Positions 60,810 to 64,000 of a stretch of 64,000 nt of DNA are shown in pieces. The stretch lies in the NCBI RefSeq assembly GCF_024213555.1, contig NZ_JANAVO010000001.1, positions 2,604,001 through 2,668,000 on the forward strand, read 5' to 3'. Numbering within the stretch: the first letter of the stretch is position 1; every line of letters starts with the position of its first letter. Below the pieces are notes generated by a model. The model was given only the letters and a program-made list of their open reading frames with translations, was not told the origin of the DNA and ran no database searches. Source of the stretch: Allokutzneria sp. A3M-2-11 16 (lineage in GTDB: Bacteria; Actinomycetota; Actinomycetes; Mycobacteriales; Pseudonocardiaceae). A program made the translations under genes and the position numbers.

Positions 60810-61133
60810 CCACATCTTCACATACCAGTCGGTATGTGACATACAGCACGAGCAGCGACGCTCCGGCGAGCGCTGCTTGTTCGGCGCAAAGACTCGCGCA
60901 TTACCCGATCGGCGTAGCTTCGGAGCCTGTTCCCTTTTTAGGGAGCAATGCTCTGACGTGCCGATAGCGGACTTATGGGTACGGAGAGTTACCGTTACAC
61001 GTGCCATTGGTGATCATCCTCCGTGCTGACCCCGAACGACCACGGATCGATTGAGAGTGTCGGGGTCTCTATGTAGCGTCGCGATTCGCGGGAGAGGAGC
61101 CGGGGGGCTCCCATAAGCAGAAGGACAACATCG
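60810..61133. promoter_or_regulatory. Structured leader before the sigma-like gene
   Basis: No gene is supported in these 324 bp. TCACATACC (60818-60826) and GGTATGTGA (60831-60839) form a perfect palindrome around AGTC, an operator-like site. GCAGCG and CGCTGC near 60855-60879 form a hairpin. The region is AT-richer (CTTATGGGTACGGAGAG) and probably contains a promoter and leader for the next gene. Confidence 0.55.
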
Positions 61134-62027
61134 ATGGTGGGGACTGCGCACGGCGCAGATAGGACGACGGCATTCCTGCATGACATTCGTCATGGATTGT
61201 CGGACAGCGGGACCGCGCTGCCACGCCTGCTCGCGCGGCTGGCGCGCTCCACGGCCGCCGCAGAGCGCTACGCCGACGCGCGGACGAACAGGGAGCTGCT
61301 GGACGCGGTCGTGGACGGCGACCGGGCGGCGGAGACGGCGCTTTACGTCCGGATGGCGGGGAAGTTGGACTCGGTCGCGACGAAGGCCGCTGGTGGGTCC
61401 GCAATGGACAGAGAGGACCTTCACCAAGAGGGCGCCGAAAGGCTGATCACCGATGCGCGGAACGGGAAAATCCGCGACGCATTCGGCGGTGAGATCGGTC
61501 CCTATCTCGGACGCGCGGTACTGGGGCACTTGCGCAATGTCGCGAGCACGCAAAGCCCTGGCAAGCCCAGCGATCCGGGACGGTTCGCGCAGAAGCTGCG
61601 CCAGGCGCTGACCAAGACCGCCGACGAGCACGGCGAGTACGACATCACCGCCGCCGCCATCTTCGCTCGGGAACACTTCGGCTGGACCCTGGCGACGTTC
61701 TGGGAGATCCACGACCGGATGCGATCCGCGCCCGTGGAGCACCGCATCCCGACGCAGTCCGGCTACACCGTCGCCGAGTCCATGCCCGACCGTTCGGCAG
61801 AAGACGCGCTCGCCCGCGTGGAAGCGATCGAGACGGCCCGCGTGCTGCGGTCGGCCGGACACCTGTCGGCACGCGAGCGCGAGGTGATCGACTTGCTGTG
61901 TGGCTTCGGCGGTCCCGTTCTGTCCGAAAAGGACACCGCGCGGGTACTGGGCATGACCCAACAAGCGGTGAACAAGATCAAGCGCAAAGCCTTCGCGACG
62001 CTGCGCGCCATCTCCGACGCGGCCTAG
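61134..62027 (+). CDS. Phage-encoded sigma-70-like factor
   Basis: A 297-residue protein with ATG 61134 after AGAAGGA. A region-2-like stretch (LYVRMAGKLDSVATKAAGGS, DREDLHQEGAERLITDAR) precedes a region-4 helix-turn-helix (LSAREREVIDLLCGFGGPVL, SEKDTARVLGMTQQAVNKIK). Region 2 includes the DxxQEG element typical of sigma factors. It may redirect host polymerase to phage late promoters. Alternatively it is only a DNA-binding regulator. Confidence 0.78.
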   Translation: MVGTAHGADRTTAFLHDIRHGLSDSGTALPRLLARLARSTAAAERYADARTNRELLDAVVDGDRAAETALYVRMAGKLDSVATKAAGGSAMDREDLHQEGAERLITDARNGKIRDAFGGEIGPYLGRAVLGHLRNVASTQSPGKPSDPGRFAQKLRQALTKTADEHGEYDITAAAIFAREHFGWTLATFWEIHDRMRSAPVEHRIPTQSGYTVAESMPDRSAEDALARVEAIETARVLRSAGHLSAREREVIDLLCGFGGPVLSEKDTARVLGMTQQAVNKIKRKAFATLRAISDAA

Positions 62028-62040
62028 GAAGGGGTGGTAC

Positions 62041-62565
62041 GTGCACGTCTACACCTGCTCCGTCCAGCCGGAGGATCACATCGGGATCGCACAGCACGGC
62101 GCGAACATCCTCGTGGTGGTCCGCGAAGCCGCGCACGACGACGTGGCGGAGCTGAGCCTCACCCGCACCGACGCGCGCACGGCGGCGGAGGTGATTCGTC
62201 AGCTGATTTCCGGGCAGCACAAGGGAAACGGGACCACCATCGCCGGGCGCCTGCACATCTACCACGGAGAGGAAGAGGGGACGCTTCTGATCGCGGTCGA
62301 CATCGACAACGACACCGCCCGCTCGGTGCTGCTCACCCACGAGCACGCCACCGACGCGGCCGACGCTCTCCGCACCTGTGCACGCCACGCGGCCGTCTAC
62401 ACCAACCGACAGGAAACCGGAGCCGAACAGCCCTCTGCCCAATCCGCCATCGCCCGCATGACCCCGCGCGCGGTCGCCCTCGCACTCGCCTTCAAAGCGT
62501 TGGGCGAGCCGATGACGGACATCCTGGACGCCGCGACGTGGGTCATGGGAGAGGGGACCGCCTGA
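62041..62565 (+). CDS. Unidentified phage protein
   Basis: A 174-residue protein with GTG 62041 after GGAAGGGG. It mixes short strands (HVYTCSVQPEDHIGIAQHG) with helices (TDARTAAEVIRQLISGQHKG and TPRAVALALAFKALGEPMTD). It is the second gene of the sigma-like operon. No family recognised. Confidence 0.65.
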   Translation: MHVYTCSVQPEDHIGIAQHGANILVVVREAAHDDVAELSLTRTDARTAAEVIRQLISGQHKGNGTTIAGRLHIYHGEEEGTLLIAVDIDNDTARSVLLTHEHATDAADALRTCARHAAVYTNRQETGAEQPSAQSAIARMTPRAVALALAFKALGEPMTDILDAATWVMGEGTA

Positions 62566-62670
62566 GCAGAGTTCTTCACGTCGCAGTACCTGAACGAAGC
62601 CGGTAGTCCCCGGAAGCGCCGTGTGACACCACGCCGGTACCTCTGGACCGTGACCCAGTTGAACCATCCA

Positions 62671-62702
62671 AGCCCCGTCACCCATCTCAGGGTGGCGGGG
62701 CT
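62671..62702 (+). terminator. Intrinsic terminator ending the early operon
   Basis: AGCCCCGTCACCC (62671-62683) pairs with GGGTGGCGGGGCT (62690-62702), followed by TTTTTTG. It is the strongest terminator in the window. Confidence 0.92.
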
Positions 62703-62781
62703 TTTTTGTTTCACACCAAGCGTTTGTCGTGTGCACGCTAAGTCCCGCCTTCGGTCGTTACCTGTTTGCGTTTGCCTGAAC

Positions 62782-62801
62782 TTTGGTGTGTGCACCACAA
62801 G
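62782..62801. promoter_or_regulatory. Copy of the CACCACAA palindrome before the cargo operon
   Basis: CTTTGGTG, TGTG, CACCACAAG has arms that match except for one missing base. It lies 62 bp before the lipoprotein start, between the terminator and the cargo genes, so it probably controls them. Confidence 0.65.
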
Positions 62802-62862
62802 TAACCAGAGCGCAAGGCGCGACGATGAACCACGCGAAACGACTTCACCACGGGGGAACCGC

Positions 62863-63246
62863 ATGTACCGAATGCTCGCCGCGCTCGCGGCCGTGCTCAT
62901 CCTGTCCGCATGTGGCGCAGTCCAACCTGCGCCCACCCCGACCGTCACCGCCGTGACAACCACCGCCGACACCGCGAAGGCGTTCACCGACCGGTTCACC
63001 GCCGACTCGACGTCCGCGTTATGGAAGACGAGCGTGACCTCCGCGCGCCTGGACGGCCGCGCGGTTCTCGTGGTCACCAGTTTGACGAAGACCGACAAGG
63101 CCACGGCGGTGAAGGTCTGCGACGCCGCGTTCGTGACGGCGAAGTCGACCGTGCCGGACCTGGTATCGGTCACGGTGCGCACCGCAACGGACAACTCCAT
63201 TGCGTGGGCGAACACGATGCGCGGCGACACCGCGTGCAAGAGCTGA
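62863..63246 (+). CDS. Lipoprotein of the cargo operon
   Basis: A 127-residue lipoprotein with ATG 62863 after GGGGGAA. The signal peptide ends in LSAC (cysteine near residue 17). The mature domain is small and alpha/beta (TAKAFTDRFTADSTSALWKT, AVKVCDAAFVTAKSTVPDLV). It is the first gene of the three-gene block with the toxin and the probable immunity gene. It could help export or exclude superinfecting phage. Confidence 0.82.
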   Translation: MYRMLAALAAVLILSACGAVQPAPTPTVTAVTTTADTAKAFTDRFTADSTSALWKTSVTSARLDGRAVLVVTSLTKTDKATAVKVCDAAFVTAKSTVPDLVSVTVRTATDNSIAWANTMRGDTACKS

Positions 63247-63254
63247 GCTGACGC

Positions 63255-63938
63255 ATGTCTCAAGGGGAAGTCGGGGATCGCGTCCGCGCGACGGCCGACA
63301 CGGTGCAGGCGGCACGCGCGCAGGTGCTCGCGGCACACGAGCTGGCTGCCGACGCGCGGGACGGTCTGGCGGTCGCGATGGACGGGAGCAGGCCGGAGCA
63401 CCACGCGGGCGTGGTCGGCGCACTGTCCGACACCGTGTCCGCGATCGGCGACGCAGCTGAGTACGCGGAGGCGCTCAGCGCGGCCCTGAACGGCTTCGCT
63501 GATCGCTTGGGCACTCGTGGAGCCGGGACAGTGCCTGCCACTCCTGCGGCGGTCTCGGAGCCTGCGCGGTCGGTTGCGGCGACAGCTCCGGCGCCGGGGA
63601 AGTGGAAGGGAAAGACCGCGAAGGAGCATGTGCTCAACGGTGGGGAGGTCATCGGCCGGAAACCGCGCGGGAGTAAGTCGATGCCGATCCGACTCGTGGA
63701 CTCTGTGGCGGAGCTGAACGAGATATTCGCGGCGCTGCATGTGGGCGCGGAGCGGGAGCACATCCCCAGTTACAAGGGCCAGATGTGGAAGTTTCCGGAC
63801 GGCACGAGGATCGCGTACCGCACGAGTAGCCGTAGCGGCGGTGATAATGATCCGACGATGGATCTTGCGGTCCCTGGCAAGAAGAAGACCACTCTGAAGG
63901 TGCATGTGAGCCACGAGGAACAGGACGGGACCCCGTGA
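63255..63938 (+). CDS. Polymorphic-toxin-like protein with WXG-like N-terminus
   Basis: A 227-residue protein with ATG 63255. The first 90 residues are a helical bundle (RVRATADTVQAARAQVLAAH, DTVSAIGDAAEYAEALSAAL), the size and pattern of type VII secretion leader domains. An alanine/proline linker leads to a C-terminal domain of about 110 residues with LNGGEVIGRKPRGSKSMPIR, KFPDGTRIAYRTSSRSGG and TLKVHVSHEE, a pattern (DGTxxxYRxxSxSGG ... KxHV) I associate with the C-terminal domains of polymorphic toxins. Its stop overlaps the next gene's start. The enzymatic activity is unknown. Confidence 0.7.
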   Translation: MSQGEVGDRVRATADTVQAARAQVLAAHELAADARDGLAVAMDGSRPEHHAGVVGALSDTVSAIGDAAEYAEALSAALNGFADRLGTRGAGTVPATPAAVSEPARSVAATAPAPGKWKGKTAKEHVLNGGEVIGRKPRGSKSMPIRLVDSVAELNEIFAALHVGAEREHIPSYKGQMWKFPDGTRIAYRTSSRSGGDNDPTMDLAVPGKKKTTLKVHVSHEEQDGTP

Positions 63939-64000
63939 ACTACGAGGAGTTGAAGGCGTACGTCGCCGCGTCCTTCGAGTACGACTGGATGACGCTGCTC
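63935..64000 (+). CDS. Start of a probable immunity gene, cut by the window edge
   Basis: GTG 63935 overlaps the toxin stop (GTGA). The 22 visible residues begin MNYEELKAYVAASFEYDWMT, a small acidic, aromatic lead as seen in immunity proteins. Only the start is in the window, so the family cannot be read; the role rests on coupling to the toxin-like gene. Confidence 0.55.
   Translation, partial: MNYEELKAYVAASFEYDWMTLL

Larger units (their letters stand above)
31310..64000. mobile_element. Siphovirus-type prophage, left 32.7 kb
   Basis: From the serine integrase to the right edge the genes follow the order of actinobacterial HK97-fold tailed phages: integrase, HNH, terminase, portal, protease-capsid, connectors, tail chaperone, tape measure, baseplate, lysis, replication, cargo. 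Gene packing, start-codon use and shared palindromes change at about 31310. All core modules are intact in the window, so the element could be functional. The right attachment site and any repressor gene lie outside. Confidence 0.93.

Noticed and set aside
1-64000. tRNA genes or a CRISPR array
   Set aside because: No tRNA-like GGTTCGA-containing cloverleaf and no regularly spaced repeats were found by reading; a tRNA and CRISPR search program would settle it.

Overview
The window is high-GC actinobacterial DNA. GTG and TTG starts, GTGA or ATGA gene overlaps, ECF sigma factor plus CU044_5270-type genes, FtsK/WXG100-like genes and paired P450s all fit a member of the Pseudonocardiales (Amycolatopsis, Lentzea or Saccharothrix type). 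The exact genus is inference. It has two parts: host chromosome (1 to about 31,310) and the left 32.7 kb of an integrated siphovirus-type prophage (about 31,310 to the right edge), whose right end lies outside the window. I saw no tRNA, rRNA, CRISPR array or insertion sequence.

Host part: an ABC-2 exporter pair; an FBP-domain protein; an aminoglycoside phosphotransferase-like gene next to two gene wrecks (Crp/Fnr and YciI); a TetR-GlpD operon divergent from an alkyl-DHAP-synthase-like flavoenzyme around an 8-bp inverted-repeat operator; an amidohydrolase and a GNAT protein; a four-gene WXG-like/FtsK operon; a secreted M14 carboxypeptidase; an AhpD operon; an ECF sigma factor with a partner protein; a PheC-like periplasmic dehydratase with a DUF4232-type lipoprotein; a two-domain gamma-glutamylcyclotransferase-like gene; mtnA; two divergent P450s; a LacI regulator; and an operon of a hotdog-like protein, a truncated PEP/pyruvate-binding domain and a ceramidase-family membrane protein. 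Most convergent gene junctions hold a long inverted repeat, two of which share one nested-hairpin design.

Prophage part: a large serine integrase starts within 50 bp of the breakpoint in an NAD(P)H-dependent oxidoreductase gene, of which only the 3' part remains. Next come an HNH gene, a leftward cargo block between two 310-bp direct repeats, P27-type terminase, portal, protease-capsid fusion, connectors, tail genes with a -1 frameshift chaperone, tape measure, baseplate/tail genes, amidase and holin. The early region holds a SprT-like protein, a RecB-like nuclease, a serine-integrase recombination directionality factor, primase-helicase, family A DNA polymerase, two HNH/endonuclease VII genes and a sigma-like factor. 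The right edge carries a lipoprotein, a WXG-like polymorphic toxin and the start of a probable immunity gene.

The most unusual signals are five late phage genes whose only well-placed start codon is CTG after a strong Shine-Dalgarno, two families of phage-specific palindromes that look like operators, and the toxin-immunity module.
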